A DNA stretch of 64,000 bases, from NCBI GenBank assembly GCA_964648795.1, contig CAZYMB010000004.1, forward strand, positions 104,478 to 168,477, read 5' to 3'. The translations under genes were made by a program, and so were the position numbers. Below, piece by piece: positions 53,303-63,158 of this stretch. The notes beneath the pieces are model-generated. The model did not search any database. It was not told where the DNA came from and saw only the letters and a list, made by a program, of their open reading frames with translations. The stretch comes from JAHDDW01 sp964648795 (GTDB lineage: Bacteria > Actinomycetota > Acidimicrobiia > Acidimicrobiales > SZUA-35). The number at the start of each line of letters is the position of its first letter. Position 1 is the stretch's first letter.

Positions 53303-53630
53303 GAGCTACACCCTACCTGATTGATCAGCGTCGGGGCGACTGCGAATTTGAAATAGCAGTGCCTGTGACTTCCGGCCAATCGAGGCCATATGGCCGAACA
53401 GATAAAGGATCGATTAATCGGTCAATCCGGTTGTCTGCACTACTAAATTTCTTAGGAGCACTAAAGTGACCCACCGTTCTTGTAATGATCCCCTTCGTAT
53501 TTCGGCACATGGCCGCTTTCTTTGTCCTGAAACCAAAAAACTTTTACCGGGTTTGGAAATGAAAGCAACTTTCAAACAGCCAGAATCAGCCCATAGTCCT
53601 AAGAGACCACTATTTAAGCTAAAGAACCAG
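53303..53630. other. Intergenic stretch between the SSB-tail gene and tRNA-Thr
   Basis: I see no gene I can support here. Short frames exist on both strands but have no ribosome site or protein-like composition. It should hold the promoter of the gene at 52934-53302 and the 3' trailer of the tRNA. Confidence 0.4.
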
Positions 53631-53703
53631 AGCCCGAAGGCGGAATTGAACCGCCGACCTACTCATTACGAATGAGTTGCTCTACCAACTGAGCTATCCG
53701 GGC
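53631..53703 (-). tRNA. tRNA-Thr (anticodon CGT)
   Basis: On the minus strand a cloverleaf forms: acceptor GCCCGGA with TTCGGGC, D arm GCTC/GAGC, anticodon stem ACTCA/TGAGT around TTCGTAA (anticodon CGT), T arm GGCGG-TTCAATT-CCGCC. Discriminator T; CCA not encoded. It decodes ACG. A palindrome AAGTTAAATAACTT borders its 5' end (53704-53717). Confidence 0.95.
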
Positions 53704-53743
53704 AAGTTAAATAACTTAGCCCGGTTAATCTTGTTTGACACCG

Positions 53744-55954
53744 CTAGCCAATAGTGACGATTGGACTACAGGTCACATGTTCTGACACTTCGTTACCAAC
53801 CTTGGTAGCAACAAAATATTGAATACTTCCCGCCCGAACAGTGTCATCAAATCTGACAGCATTCACATTCGACAGTCCACGCCACCAAATATTTCCACCA
53901 TCAACCGAACGTGAAACCACATACTGTGCATCAACACCAGTAACAGCATCCCAAGCCACACGAACACCCGCTGCGTTTTCATTCACACTGCAACTAGCCA
54001 CAGTAGCAACTAGTGGATTCTCTACGTCAGGAACACCAGCGGCACCACAAGATACACGTTCACTTCTAGAACCATCAGCGAAAACTGCTAGAACAAAATA
54101 ATCTAACGTTTCACCCCGAGCAGAATCCGTGAAACTGTTCCCCTGCTCTACTACTCCACGCCAGAACTGAGCGCTTCCATCAACAGAACGATAAACCGCA
54201 TGACGAACCGCTCCCTCAGCACCCTGCCAAGAAACCTCAACGCTGTCCCCAGCTACAGAGAAACTACAGCTGGTCGGCAAAGCAACAACCGGCGGAGCCT
54301 CAATAACCGGCTCTCCACAATCGACCGAGTCGCTACGATCATTCCCACTACGAGAAAGAACCGTATACAACAACTCACCATCAACATTCGTATCAACAAA
54401 CGACTCATCTTCCGTCAACCCACGCCAGAACTGTCGACTATCATCCACACTCCGAGAAATCACATAACTATCAGCACTATCAACACCAGACCAAGAAACA
54501 CTCACAGTCTCACCAGCAATAACTACGGAACAACTCTCGGGTGGAACTAAAGCCGGCTCACCATCAGCATCTTCTTCGTCTTCTGGACAGAAGCGAACAA
54601 GCTCCCGCCCAGCATCCTGCTGAGTCCCGACCTCACCAATACTTGTTATGCCACCAGTAATCCAGAAACACCCATCCGAAGCACCAAGAGTTGCCCAACC
54701 ACCTGAGTCACCAGACATACGAGGAATAAACGATTCATCACGCACACCAGTCGCCGCATCATAAACTGCGAAAGCCGATATCGCACCGGTGAATTCGACG
54801 TCTTTCTGCGCAACAGTATCTGCAACGTTTCTATCAACAAGATACTGAGTCCCCCCATCAACTGAAAGGTGTGCACCCCAACAATGACAAGTAGCAACCA
54901 CCTGATCTCCAATAACTTCAAGATCCTGAACATCGCCACCACGTCGAACAAAAGTATCCAAAGAATCTGCTCCTGAAACGTGACTACGTATTAGTTCAAG
55001 ATTATCCAATTCATCGTGAACATAAACGGCGTGCTCAGTTCCACCAAACCAAACGGTTCCAGCTTCAGTAGTCTCGACATCATAGATGTCTGCATGAAAG
55101 TCGTTTACTCGAAAGCCTCTCCAAACCTCTTCGGCTGCATTGTCAGCGCTTACAACCTTGACCCCACGATTCAGTTCATCTCCAAACAGATCTTGATCCG
55201 TAGTAGGTGTCCAACCAACAATGTAAACATTTTCATTTACAAAACTCTTAGCTATACCCCAAACTGAATCGAATCCTTCAAACTCTGGCAACCAGCCACG
55301 GTCGAGTTCATATGTATCAAGGTCGACCCGCACTACGTCTTGCACTTCGACTGATTGACGACCATCGTTTGCTCGGTCGATACCGCCAGCAAGATATAAG
55401 AAGCCATCACTTCCTATATAGATATCCCGTACAACTAACCCACCGTCTCGACTAAGTGTGATATTGAAATCAGGGTCAGCCTCACCCGTAATCGGATCGA
55501 ATTTAACAATCGCGGTCGCTGGTTCACCATTCCAAGAGGAAAACTCCCCGGCTGCTATGAGATCACCATCTGGCGCATTCTCTAGCGAGAAGATGACACC
55601 ATTTGTTTGGGGAGCAAATCCAGGAATGTACTCCCCAGTTTCTAGTTCGAACGCAGCTAACCATGGATGCTCGATGAACTCTTCACCGTCAGTCACGCCT
55701 GGGAACTTCCCGCCAACATAAACACGGCCACTATTTTCCTGCAGCGCCCAGCCACCTGTCTTGAAACGGTTTACAGATCGGGTGTCCAAGAACTCATTGC
55801 GTCGGTTGTCAGTCGCAATACCCCAAGGGGCTCGCTGATCATCAGTTAACGAAGCAAAGTCGATTCCCGTACTCTGACCTTTTGCGGTTGTGGCGAATAG
55901 AACAACTAGTGCTACCGCAATTAGGATTCCTACACCGAGCTTTAATTTGAGCAT
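53744..55954 (-). CDS. Secreted protein with delta-60-type propeller and three Fn3-like repeats
   Basis: Signal peptide, then about 430 residues of propeller-like repeats (GRVYVGGKF, DLIAAGEFSSW, FLYLAGGID), as in delta-60 or PQQ-like surface proteins. The last 270 residues are three Fn3-like modules, each with SCSV- or SCSF-like starts, a VSW segment and RSVD(G/D)(S/G)xxxWRG, so they are internal duplicates. I use ATG 55954 (MLKLKLGVG), which puts the signal peptide first; starts at 55975 (ATG) and 56005 (TTG) are also open. Likely cell-surface or secreted; no enzyme motif. Confidence 0.75.
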   Translation of the reverse strand: MLKLKLGVGILIAVALVVLFATTAKGQSTGIDFASLTDDQRAPWGIATDNRRNEFLDTRSVNRFKTGGWALQENSGRVYVGGKFPGVTDGEEFIEHPWLAAFELETGEYIPGFAPQTNGVIFSLENAPDGDLIAAGEFSSWNGEPATAIVKFDPITGEADPDFNITLSRDGGLVVRDIYIGSDGFLYLAGGIDRANDGRQSVEVQDVVRVDLDTYELDRGWLPEFEGFDSVWGIAKSFVNENVYIVGWTPTTDQDLFGDELNRGVKVVSADNAAEEVWRGFRVNDFHADIYDVETTEAGTVWFGGTEHAVYVHDELDNLELIRSHVSGADSLDTFVRRGGDVQDLEVIGDQVVATCHCWGAHLSVDGGTQYLVDRNVADTVAQKDVEFTGAISAFAVYDAATGVRDESFIPRMSGDSGGWATLGASDGCFWITGGITSIGEVGTQQDAGRELVRFCPEDEEDADGEPALVPPESCSVVIAGETVSVSWSGVDSADSYVISRSVDDSRQFWRGLTEDESFVDTNVDGELLYTVLSRSGNDRSDSVDCGEPVIEAPPVVALPTSCSFSVAGDSVEVSWQGAEGAVRHAVYRSVDGSAQFWRGVVEQGNSFTDSARGETLDYFVLAVFADGSRSERVSCGAAGVPDVENPLVATVASCSVNENAAGVRVAWDAVTGVDAQYVVSRSVDGGNIWWRGLSNVNAVRFDDTVRAGSIQYFVATKVGNEVSEHVTCSPIVTIG

Positions 55955-56029
55955 CTCTAAATCTTTCAAAGCCATACCCAGGTCCGGTCGGAACTTTTGG
56001 GGCAATGTTTACCTAGACCCCTACTAATT

Positions 56030-57112
56030 CTAGTGATCTAGCTGAATTAGAAGATTTTGTAGGAGTAAAGTCTCATTTGGGTTTCGAACCAGGTTCTCTG
56101 AGGCTTTTTGCACCGCTGTTAAATTGGCTTCGAGATCGATCATTGATTGCGAAGAATCTGAGCTAACTGCCAAGTTTGCAACTTGGTCTCTATAGCTTCT
56201 AGCCAATACTCCCAGACCCAAACGCAGTTCTTGAGTTCTCACTTTGCGCTGTTCACGTTTGTGCGTTGCTACCAGAGTTGACCTGTCACCTTTGGCTCTA
56301 GTTCCCTGTTCGATCTGTTCGTCTAAGAGTTCTAGATCTCGGGTCTGGCGTTGCTCTACAAATCCTATTGCTTGATCAACAACAGAAGAGTAGCCTCCTA
56401 CAAGTTCTACAATCGTCGAACCACGGCCATCCAACTTAGGCGACAGGTTATTCCACCAGTCCAAGCGTTGCGCTAGCCCAGGGTCCTCGACTAAATCTAG
56501 AGAGCGTTCAAAGTTCCCTGCGCCAGCAGCCACAACCCCCAGCAGAGTTTGCTCGTCCATATCGCCACCAGAATGTTGTGTGTGCTGAGTCAGGTAGTTG
56601 GTTAAGTCGGAGTCTGATAACTGCGGGAACCTAATCTCGAAACAGCGGCTAGCGATCGTTACAATTTCTGGCGTCACAGTTTCTGCCAGCAACACGAAGT
56701 GAACTGACGCGGGCGGCTCTTCAACAACTTTCAAGAGCTTACCAATCGCATTCGGCTCGATCACATCAACCGATGGGATGATCACAACCTTCTTAACTGC
56801 TTCTAGCGGCGTCGTAGATGCAGCAGCTATTGCTGCTTCAGCGTCTACCACTCGCAGTGTTGAACCTTCTGGGCGAACCACAACTATGTCAGGGTGACTG
56901 TCAGCTAGCCCAAGTTTTACCGCTCGCTCTAGCTCTTGGGATGGCTCCCCACCGGTTGGGACAATCAAGGTGGCAGCAAATCTTATGGCGGCCTCAATCA
57001 TCTGAGAGTCACCTAAAAACAGGTACGAATGGACGGGCTTAGCTAGAGCACTTAGTAGCTGATCTTTGGTTTGTTTTGTGCAAGCAAAGTCACGCCAGAT
57101 AGATTCGCCCAT
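56030..57112 (-). CDS. holB: DNA polymerase III delta' subunit
   Basis: The protein begins HSYLFLGDSQMIEA in place of a Walker A motif, so no ATP binding is expected, as in delta' of other bacteria. ASRCFEIRFP has the SRC arginine-finger segment that acts on neighbouring clamp-loader subunits, and VEEPPASVHFVLLAE is typical of the family. 360 residues. Its start is three bases after the tmk stop; tmk-holB is the common arrangement in bacteria. Confidence 0.9.
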   Translation of the reverse strand: MGESIWRDFACTKQTKDQLLSALAKPVHSYLFLGDSQMIEAAIRFAATLIVPTGGEPSQELERAVKLGLADSHPDIVVVRPEGSTLRVVDAEAAIAAASTTPLEAVKKVVIIPSVDVIEPNAIGKLLKVVEEPPASVHFVLLAETVTPEIVTIASRCFEIRFPQLSDSDLTNYLTQHTQHSGGDMDEQTLLGVVAAGAGNFERSLDLVEDPGLAQRLDWWNNLSPKLDGRGSTIVELVGGYSSVVDQAIGFVEQRQTRDLELLDEQIEQGTRAKGDRSTLVATHKREQRKVRTQELRLGLGVLARSYRDQVANLAVSSDSSQSMIDLEANLTAVQKASENLVRNPNETLLLQNLLIQLDH

Positions 57113-57115
57113 TAC

Positions 57116-57715
57116 CTATAGCCTGTTCTCGACGGCGGCCCATACTCTGTCCGAAATTTCATCGATGGAACCTACCCCGTCTATAACAATAAACCGTTCA
57201 GGGTCTTGATCGGCCATAGCTTTGTAAGCTTCATACACTTTTATATGAAAGTCATCGCCGGCTGTTTCAAACCTATCGAGACCTCTGTTGAGCCGACCCA
57301 TTGCTTCTGCTGGGTGAACGTCTATAAATACAACAATGTCAGGCCAAGTTTCGCCCATACCTGCTTCGTTTAGCTCGCGAACGAATTCGATACCCAAACC
57401 ACGGCCCCCGCCCTGGTAAGCCATAGAAGAATAAACCGATCTATCAGTAATGACGCTCTTGCCTTCTGAGATTGCAGGCTCGACAATCGTGCGAAGGGTT
57501 TGGGCACGGTCGGCCGCCATCAGTAATGCTTCAGATGTTGGCGAAATATCATGAGCGTCTCTATTAAGCAGAAGGCTTCGTAGCTCTTTACCAAGTGGTG
57601 TGGCCCCAGGTTCTCGGGTTAGAACAGCGTCAATCTTTTGGGCCAAAATTGAGGCCTGCGTGCTCTTACCTGAACCTTCAGCTCCTTCGAATGCAATATA
57701 GACCATGTTTGACAC
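57116..57715 (-). CDS. tmk: Thymidylate kinase
   Basis: FEGAEGSGKST is the P-loop, TREPGATPLG the DRX/TREP motif, and DRSVYSSMAYQGGGRGLG carries the lid and TMP-binding residues. It phosphorylates dTMP to dTDP. 199 residues; GTG at 57715, with an ATG at 57706 as alternative start. Forms an operon with holB. Confidence 0.95.
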   Translation of the reverse strand: MSNMVYIAFEGAEGSGKSTQASILAQKIDAVLTREPGATPLGKELRSLLLNRDAHDISPTSEALLMAADRAQTLRTIVEPAISEGKSVITDRSVYSSMAYQGGGRGLGIEFVRELNEAGMGETWPDIVVFIDVHPAEAMGRLNRGLDRFETAGDDFHIKVYEAYKAMADQDPERFIVIDGVGSIDEISDRVWAAVENRL

Positions 57716-57943
57716 AGTCTAGGCGGGAGCACCCTAGGTTGCCGAATGCAACGCCGAAACCGGCTTTTGCTGCGTGGGTAACCTTCACTACGCTCATCAG
57801 AAATCAGAATAAGGTTACTAAAACAGCGTCAAAATCAATCAAATTAACCCTATTTTGCGACTAGCTAAACCCCTTGTTCATGCTGTACAATTAGATATAT
57901 AGATTTGGTCGTCGGCGGACGAGCAAAAACACAGGCGGAAACA

Positions 57944-58540
57944 GTGTTAGAGGTAACTCAATCACCAAATGGATATAACGGCGGCCTCGCAGATCTAGCC
58001 GCGTCCGTTAGCGACAACACAAATGCTTTTCTTGCAACAACTGATGCTGATGTAAACCCTTTCGACACGCTAGACAACAGTCCTCAAATAAAAGGTCTTA
58101 TCGTTCCCGTAAAACACACTGACGCAAAGACCGGCGCTATCTCAGAAGTTTGGGTTGCCATTGATGCAAACGGTTTGTTTGATCTAATCGACCAGCAAGG
58201 TCAAAACCATCCGCTCGCTCACCCTGGCGCACTAAAAGCTGCATTGAATGCTGCGATCCAGTGGCGTTGGATCAACCCGGCACAAGCTGACCAAGCTATG
58301 CGAGCGCACGCAAAGCTTGCAGCAACGCTACATAGTCCAGCAATCGCAGAAACTCTAGACGGACAAAGGCTAGCTCAGGTAATGACTGGTTACGGACCAT
58401 CAGCTCTGCGTTACAAAGTTGGACCTTACGGAGCAATCATCACTGACTCTCAAGGCAGCTTCGTTAACTATGGAGCTTACGAACACGTCTATTCAGTCTT
58501 TGAACAGGCTGAGCGAAGAAACCCTGGAGGTCAGAACTAA
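57944..58540 (+). CDS. Unknown cytoplasmic protein (first gene of a two-gene unit)
   Basis: No family recognised. GTG at 57944 follows GGCGG by five bases and gives 198 residues beginning MLEVTQSPNGYNGG. The frame is open to a TTG at 57905 but that has no ribosome site. The protein contains an early acidic part, a helical core (LKAALNAAIQWRWINPAQADQAMRAHAKL) and a glycine/tyrosine-rich end. No membrane segment. The next gene overlaps its stop as TAATG. A TACAAT hexamer at 57886-57891 may be the -10 element. Confidence 0.65.
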   Translation: MLEVTQSPNGYNGGLADLAASVSDNTNAFLATTDADVNPFDTLDNSPQIKGLIVPVKHTDAKTGAISEVWVAIDANGLFDLIDQQGQNHPLAHPGALKAALNAAIQWRWINPAQADQAMRAHAKLAATLHSPAIAETLDGQRLAQVMTGYGPSALRYKVGPYGAIITDSQGSFVNYGAYEHVYSVFEQAERRNPGGQN

Positions 58541-59121
58541 TGACCACTAACTACGAACCTTCTAACGGACGATCACTCGCAGTAATTGTAGATAATAAGA
58601 TCCCAATCACTACATCACACCAACGACACAACAGGCTACCAGTAACCTCTGAGCCAGTTAAAGCTTCTCACGACCGGTTTAGGGCCCCAAGCCCAGAGAA
58701 ACAGACAGGTCAAAATGTCAAGCCTACCCATGCAGTAACTATGAATGCAGTTCAGGCGATACGAGGAACACGACCATCAACGGGCGCTCCTGCAAGCCGT
58801 CCAATGAACGCAGCAGAAACCCGAGCAAGACTTCCACGAACACCGGATCCAGTAGCTCCGGTGAAGCCGCCAATGCCAGAAGAGTCTTCGGCTCTAACTA
58901 ATTCTTCTCAAGATGTTCTGCGAGGTGCACGAATCTCAACCGTCACTCACGACAGCAAAAAGCCTGCAAGAGGACGTAGCCCGCACACTGGTCACGCTCC
59001 AACGGTTCCAGCAACTACTACACCTGCAGCTGCACCAAGACCTACTGGAGAGAAAACTCCAGTAATAACACCAACATCTGGACACAAACAGGAACAAGCT
59101 GGCGCTACCCGCACCCAGTAA
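58540..59121 (+). CDS. Unknown basic, Pro/Thr-rich, probably disordered protein
   Basis: This 193-residue protein is rich in T, P, A, R and S, with no predicted secondary-structure blocks and no hydrophobic segment. It is translationally coupled to the previous gene (TAATG). It may be a disordered partner of that protein. It is convergent with topA, 25 bases away. Function unknown. Confidence 0.6.
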   Translation: MTTNYEPSNGRSLAVIVDNKIPITTSHQRHNRLPVTSEPVKASHDRFRAPSPEKQTGQNVKPTHAVTMNAVQAIRGTRPSTGAPASRPMNAAETRARLPRTPDPVAPVKPPMPEESSALTNSSQDVLRGARISTVTHDSKKPARGRSPHTGHAPTVPATTTPAAAPRPTGEKTPVITPTSGHKQEQAGATRTQ

Positions 59122-59143
59122 AGTCAACTGTCTTTCTTAGCTG

Positions 59144-59165
59144 AGTCTATTCTTCAGACTTTTTA
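59144..59165 (+). terminator. Weak hairpin followed by T-run at the convergent end with topA
   Basis: AGTCT (59144-59148) and AGACT (59156-59160) can pair around a seven-base loop and TTTTT (59160-59164) follows. The stem is only five base pairs and overlaps the end of topA, so this is tentative. Confidence 0.3.
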
Positions 59166-61855
59166 GCTGCAGGCTTTTTCTTGGCGGGTGGTTTCTTCTT
59201 TGCAGGCTTCTTCTTGGCAGGCTTCTTCTTAGTTTTCGGATCTGGTGGATCTATCTCTAGTTTGCGACGACGACCAGCTAGCAGCTGTGAAGCTCTAGTT
59301 ATATCGATTCGATCGACTGAGTCGTTGGCAGTAAGACTGGCGTTCACTTCGCCGTCTGTGACATATTCGCCAAAGCGACCGTTCTTAACTACAACTGGTA
59401 AGTCGGTTGTAGGGTCAATGCCAAGTTCTTTCAGAGGACCAGAGTTAGCTCGTTGACCACGACGACGCTTAGGTTCAGAAAAGCGCTTAAGAGCGTCCTC
59501 CAAAGTCATCGAAAGTAGCAAGTTCTCGTCGTCGAAGCTGCGAGTGTCAGCTCGCTTGCCTTCTTCTAGAGGGTCCTTGTGAATGTATGGCCCGTATGGT
59601 CCATTCTTAGCTGTAATTTCTCGACCGTCTTCTGGGTCGACACCAAGCACTCGAGGGATTTGAAGAAGCTCGAGTGCACTTTCTAGAGTGACATCTTCCA
59701 TCTTCATACCCTCAAACAAAGATGATGTCTTAGGTTTCTCGTCCGAGTCTGGGTCGAGTTCGCCAATTTGAACATAAGGACCAAACTTGCCGTCACGGAC
59801 ACAAACCATTTCACCAAGCTCTGGGTGAGGGCCAAGCTCGATAACATCTGGCACAGCCAAGATCTCTTCTGCTCTCTCTGGAGTTAATTCGTCTGGGGCA
59901 ATGTCTTCTGGAATTGACTTTGTGTCAGTGTCACGCTCTAGGTATGGCCCAAACTTTCCTACACGGGCGACAATGCCAACACCGTTAGAGTCAGCACCGA
60001 TTGGGATCGAGTTAACGGCACGAGCGTCGATATCACCAAGACGAGTCTCGACTTTGTCTCGAAGCCCTGGGTCTTCGCCAACACCATGGTAGAACTCAGT
60101 CAACCAAGGCACAGACTCAATAGAGCCTTCGGCAATACCGTCTAGATCTTGTTCCATTGAAGCGGTAAACGCATAGTCAACGAGGTCTGGGAAGTGCTGT
60201 TCTAATAAGGTGATGACTGCGAACGCTAGATAGCTGGGAACCAGCGCTGAACCTTTTTTCCAGGCGTAACCTCTTGCCTGGATTGTGTCCATGATCGAGG
60301 CATAAGTAGAAGGACGACCAACGCCAAGTTCTTCTAAGCGCCTAACTAGGGAAGCTTCTGTATACCTGGCTGGAGGCTGTGTATCGTGTCCGCCAGCAGT
60401 TAAATCTGTAATAGTGGCTATATCATCGACCTGAAGTGCTGGAAGACGCTTTTCTTCATCTTCGTCTTCTTTAGACTTGACGTCTTTTGCGTCTTTCGCT
60501 TCTTTTTTGTCATCAGCGAAGATCTTCATGAAGCCAAGATGGGAAATCACAGTTCCTGATGTAGAGAACAGGGCTTCACCATCAGACGATGTTGGAGCAC
60601 CAAGCTTTAGAGTGACTGTTTCGCCTGTTGCATCTGTCATTTGCGATCCAACGGTGCGCTGCCAAATTAAACGGTAAACACGTAACTCTGGTGCTGATAG
60701 TTCTCCGGCTACTTCTTCCGGCGCTCGGAACTGGTCACCGGCAGGGCGAATAGCTTCGTGCGCTTCTTGTGCATTCTTTACCTTTTTGGCATAGCTACGA
60801 GCCTCGTCTGGGAGATACTCTGCACCAAACTTGTCTTTAATCTGAGAACGGGCTGCTTTTAAAGCTGTCTCAGACAATGTTGACGAGTCAGTTCTCATAT
60901 AAGTGATATAGCCGCGCTCATAAAGACCTTGCGCTACACGCATAGCCTGGGCTGAAGATAGCCTTAGCTTACGGCTGGCTTCTTGCTGGTAGGTCGAGGT
61001 AATGAATGGTGCAGATGGTCGGCGGCGGTATGGCTTTGACTCACGTGAACGAACTGTCGCAGTCTTGTCTTTAAGATCAGCAACGAGTGCTTCTGCTTTA
61101 GTTTTGTCTAGAACAATGATCTCGTCTTTAACAAGCTCGCCTTCAGCAGAGAAGTCTTTACCAGTGGCGATTCGTTTACCATCTAGCTCTAGTAGAGCTG
61201 CCCCAAAGGTTTCTGTGTCGGCTTTGAAGTTACCAGCAACATCCCAGTAATTGGCCGAAACGAACTCAATACGTTCTCGTTCACGCTCAACCACGATTCT
61301 TGTTGCGACACTCTGCACACGACCAGCAGAAAGGCGAGGCTTAACCTTCTTCCATAGAACTGGAGAAAGCTCGTAGCCGTAGAGTCGGTCTAGTAGTCGG
61401 CGAGCTTCCTGGGCATTAACTAAACGTGAGTCAACTTCTCTTGGAGATTCAAGAGCACGCTTAATTGCTTCAGGGGTGATCTCATGAAACACCATGCGCT
61501 TGATAGGCACTTTTGGCTTCAACACCTCTAATAGGTGCCAAGCAATAGCTTCTCCCTCGCGATCCTCGTCCGTTGCGAGTATTAGTTCGGAGGACTCGGC
61601 TAGCAGAAGTTTCAGTTTTCTTACGTGTTCTTTTTTACGATCTGATATTACGTAGACAGGAGTGAACCCGTTGTCTACGTCAATACCCATTCGAGACCAC
61701 TTCTCTTTTTTATACTTAGCTGGAATTTCGGCAGCCTTAGCTGGCAGGTCTCGAATATGCCCAATCGATGATTCGACGTTAAAATCTGAACCTAAATAAC
61801 CAGCGATGGTCTTTGCTTTAGCTGGGGACTCGACTATTACAAGTGGCTTGGCCAT
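59147..61855 (-). CDS. topA: DNA topoisomerase I
   Basis: Starts MAKPLVIVESPAKAKTIAGY, the Toprim domain; the catalytic tyrosine is in GYITYMRTDSSTL. The C-terminus has four Toprim_C repeats (KFGPYLER, KFGPYVQI, PYGPYIHK, RFGEYVTD) and a lysine/alanine/proline tail (KKKPAKK units), the actinobacterial pattern, which helps processive DNA binding. ATG 61855 has AAGGAAAT upstream; the frame is open to 61873. It relaxes negative supercoils. Confidence 0.96.
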   Translation of the reverse strand: MAKPLVIVESPAKAKTIAGYLGSDFNVESSIGHIRDLPAKAAEIPAKYKKEKWSRMGIDVDNGFTPVYVISDRKKEHVRKLKLLLAESSELILATDEDREGEAIAWHLLEVLKPKVPIKRMVFHEITPEAIKRALESPREVDSRLVNAQEARRLLDRLYGYELSPVLWKKVKPRLSAGRVQSVATRIVVERERERIEFVSANYWDVAGNFKADTETFGAALLELDGKRIATGKDFSAEGELVKDEIIVLDKTKAEALVADLKDKTATVRSRESKPYRRRPSAPFITSTYQQEASRKLRLSSAQAMRVAQGLYERGYITYMRTDSSTLSETALKAARSQIKDKFGAEYLPDEARSYAKKVKNAQEAHEAIRPAGDQFRAPEEVAGELSAPELRVYRLIWQRTVGSQMTDATGETVTLKLGAPTSSDGEALFSTSGTVISHLGFMKIFADDKKEAKDAKDVKSKEDEDEEKRLPALQVDDIATITDLTAGGHDTQPPARYTEASLVRRLEELGVGRPSTYASIMDTIQARGYAWKKGSALVPSYLAFAVITLLEQHFPDLVDYAFTASMEQDLDGIAEGSIESVPWLTEFYHGVGEDPGLRDKVETRLGDIDARAVNSIPIGADSNGVGIVARVGKFGPYLERDTDTKSIPEDIAPDELTPERAEEILAVPDVIELGPHPELGEMVCVRDGKFGPYVQIGELDPDSDEKPKTSSLFEGMKMEDVTLESALELLQIPRVLGVDPEDGREITAKNGPYGPYIHKDPLEEGKRADTRSFDDENLLLSMTLEDALKRFSEPKRRRGQRANSGPLKELGIDPTTDLPVVVKNGRFGEYVTDGEVNASLTANDSVDRIDITRASQLLAGRRRKLEIDPPDPKTKKKPAKKKPAKKKPPAKKKPAAKKSEE

Positions 61856-61981
61856 ATCGGATTTCCTTCCCAACTAAACGCGCTTGCGCAGCAGACACTA
61901 TATATAGGTATAGGAAAATAACCAAGTCATACAAAAATTCCCTTAGGCGCCTTGAACAATGGGCAGCCATCAAAACCTATG

Positions 61982-62007
61982 CCGCAGCCTCGGTGTTAGA
62001 GCTGCGG
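61982..62007 (+). promoter_or_regulatory. Seven-base-pair inverted repeat in the leader of the next gene
   Basis: CCGCAGC (61982-61988) and GCTGCGG (62001-62007) are a perfect inverted repeat around a 12-base loop, ending 21 bases before the ATG at 62029. No T-run follows. It could be a protein-binding site or leader structure. Confidence 0.35.
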
Positions 62008-62028
62008 GAAGCCCTAAACTGAATTTAC

Positions 62029-62610
62029 ATGACGAGGGACCCAATAACAGACGAAATACCAGTAGTAGAGCCAACGGCAGCGGAGCAATTAACCTCCGAC
62101 ACCAAGCGTGGAGCCTACATTATCGGTGGTGTCGTAGTGCTTACACTGATACTTTCGGTTGTGCTCATCGTGAGTGCGCTGACACGCAGTGACGAGGCTG
62201 GGCCCGAGACATCTGGAGACTTGACCGAGCTGCAATCTAATGCTGAGCGAATAGAAGAAGCTGACATTAACCTCGACGACATTGTTGAAGATCCAGACGC
62301 TGGTCTGTTGCAATCTCTAATCGATACTGACTTCTTTAGTCAAAGTGGTTTTAGTGATGATGTAGTAGATCGACTAAACCAACAGGCACAAGACCAACTC
62401 GATGAGCTAGCCGAAGATATTCCAGATATCGATGTAGATCTACCTGATATTGATTTAGACCTGCCTGACGTTAACTTAGAGATACCTGACGTTGAAGTCC
62501 CTGACGTCAACTTGGAAGATTTAGAGAGACAAACACAAGACCTAATTGACCAAGCGGATCTGGAAACAGTTGATGACGTCCGAGACGCCATCGGATCACT
62601 ACTTAACTAG
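62029..62610 (+). CDS. Single-pass membrane protein with PDxDxxL repeats
   Basis: About 25 polar residues, one transmembrane helix (about 29-50) and a strongly acidic outer part. Residues 132-162 are five tandem short repeats, PDIDVDL, PDIDLDL, PDVNLEI, PDVEV and PDVNL. A helical end follows. No family recognised; repeats of this kind resemble beta-strand repeats in AHNAK-like proteins in composition only. It overlaps the convergent acetyltransferase by four bases. Confidence 0.7.
   Translation: MTRDPITDEIPVVEPTAAEQLTSDTKRGAYIIGGVVVLTLILSVVLIVSALTRSDEAGPETSGDLTELQSNAERIEEADINLDDIVEDPDAGLLQSLIDTDFFSQSGFSDDVVDRLNQQAQDQLDELAEDIPDIDVDLPDIDLDLPDVNLEIPDVEVPDVNLEDLERQTQDLIDQADLETVDDVRDAIGSLLN
62422..62514 (+). 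repeat. Coding repeat, five units of PDxDxxL/PDVxx
   Basis: Three 21-base units followed by two 15-base units encode the acidic, hydrophobic-alternating repeats of the membrane protein. Confidence 0.8.
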
Positions 62611-63050
62611 TCGAAGCTGTAGCGATATACATTGGTCTCTCTAACTTCGAAGCCAATCTTTGTATAGAGCTTGTTTGCTGCTTCTCTTGATGGCCGAGAA
62701 GTCAGCTCTACCGTTCGGGCTCCAGCAGCTTTTGCCATCTCAAGTGCTGCCTCCGAAAGCTGTTGACCTACCCCGAGCCCCCGTGCATTTCCGTCGACAA
62801 CTACATCTTCTATCCAGGCTCTAACTCCGGTAGGGATTGTGAATAGCGCCAAAGTCAGGCTTCCAAGAATTGTGCCCGATTCGTCTCTGGCCACTAGCAA
62901 GTTGCTGGCTTCGGATGAGATAATGCCACCAATGAAGTCCTTGTCTAGCGCTTTGGCCGAGCTAGAAAGCTGCGGAACCAGCTTTTCCAATGCAGCAAAT
63001 ACTTCTTCGCTAAATTCAGTAATTATCTCGATTTGTACTTCTGTGCTCAT
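62607..63050 (-). CDS. GNAT-family N-acetyltransferase
   Basis: The acetyl-CoA binding motif is ARGLGVGQQLSEAAL (Q/RxxGxG/A type), preceded by IEDVVVDGNARG and followed by ARTVELTSRPSREAANKLYTKIGFE. The substrate is not known. I chose ATG 63050 (MSTEVQIEI) with GAGGT five bases upstream; the frame is open to 63068. It is divergent from the PAC2 gene. Confidence 0.88.
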   Translation of the reverse strand: MSTEVQIEIITEFSEEVFAALEKLVPQLSSSAKALDKDFIGGIISSEASNLLVARDESGTILGSLTLALFTIPTGVRAWIEDVVVDGNARGLGVGQQLSEAALEMAKAAGARTVELTSRPSREAANKLYTKIGFEVRETNVYRYSFD

Positions 63051-63158
63051 AGCTACCTCACCGTCCACAAAGTTTAGATCAACCGCCGGTTCAATATTGG
63101 GTACGAATAGTTTTGTGATTCGCTCAGCTTTGACGGCAGTTGGGACTATTTTTATGAT

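Noticed and set aside
53325..53510. 61-residue minus-strand frame
   Set aside because: No ribosome site, no hydrophobic or domain pattern, and it lies in the leader of another gene.
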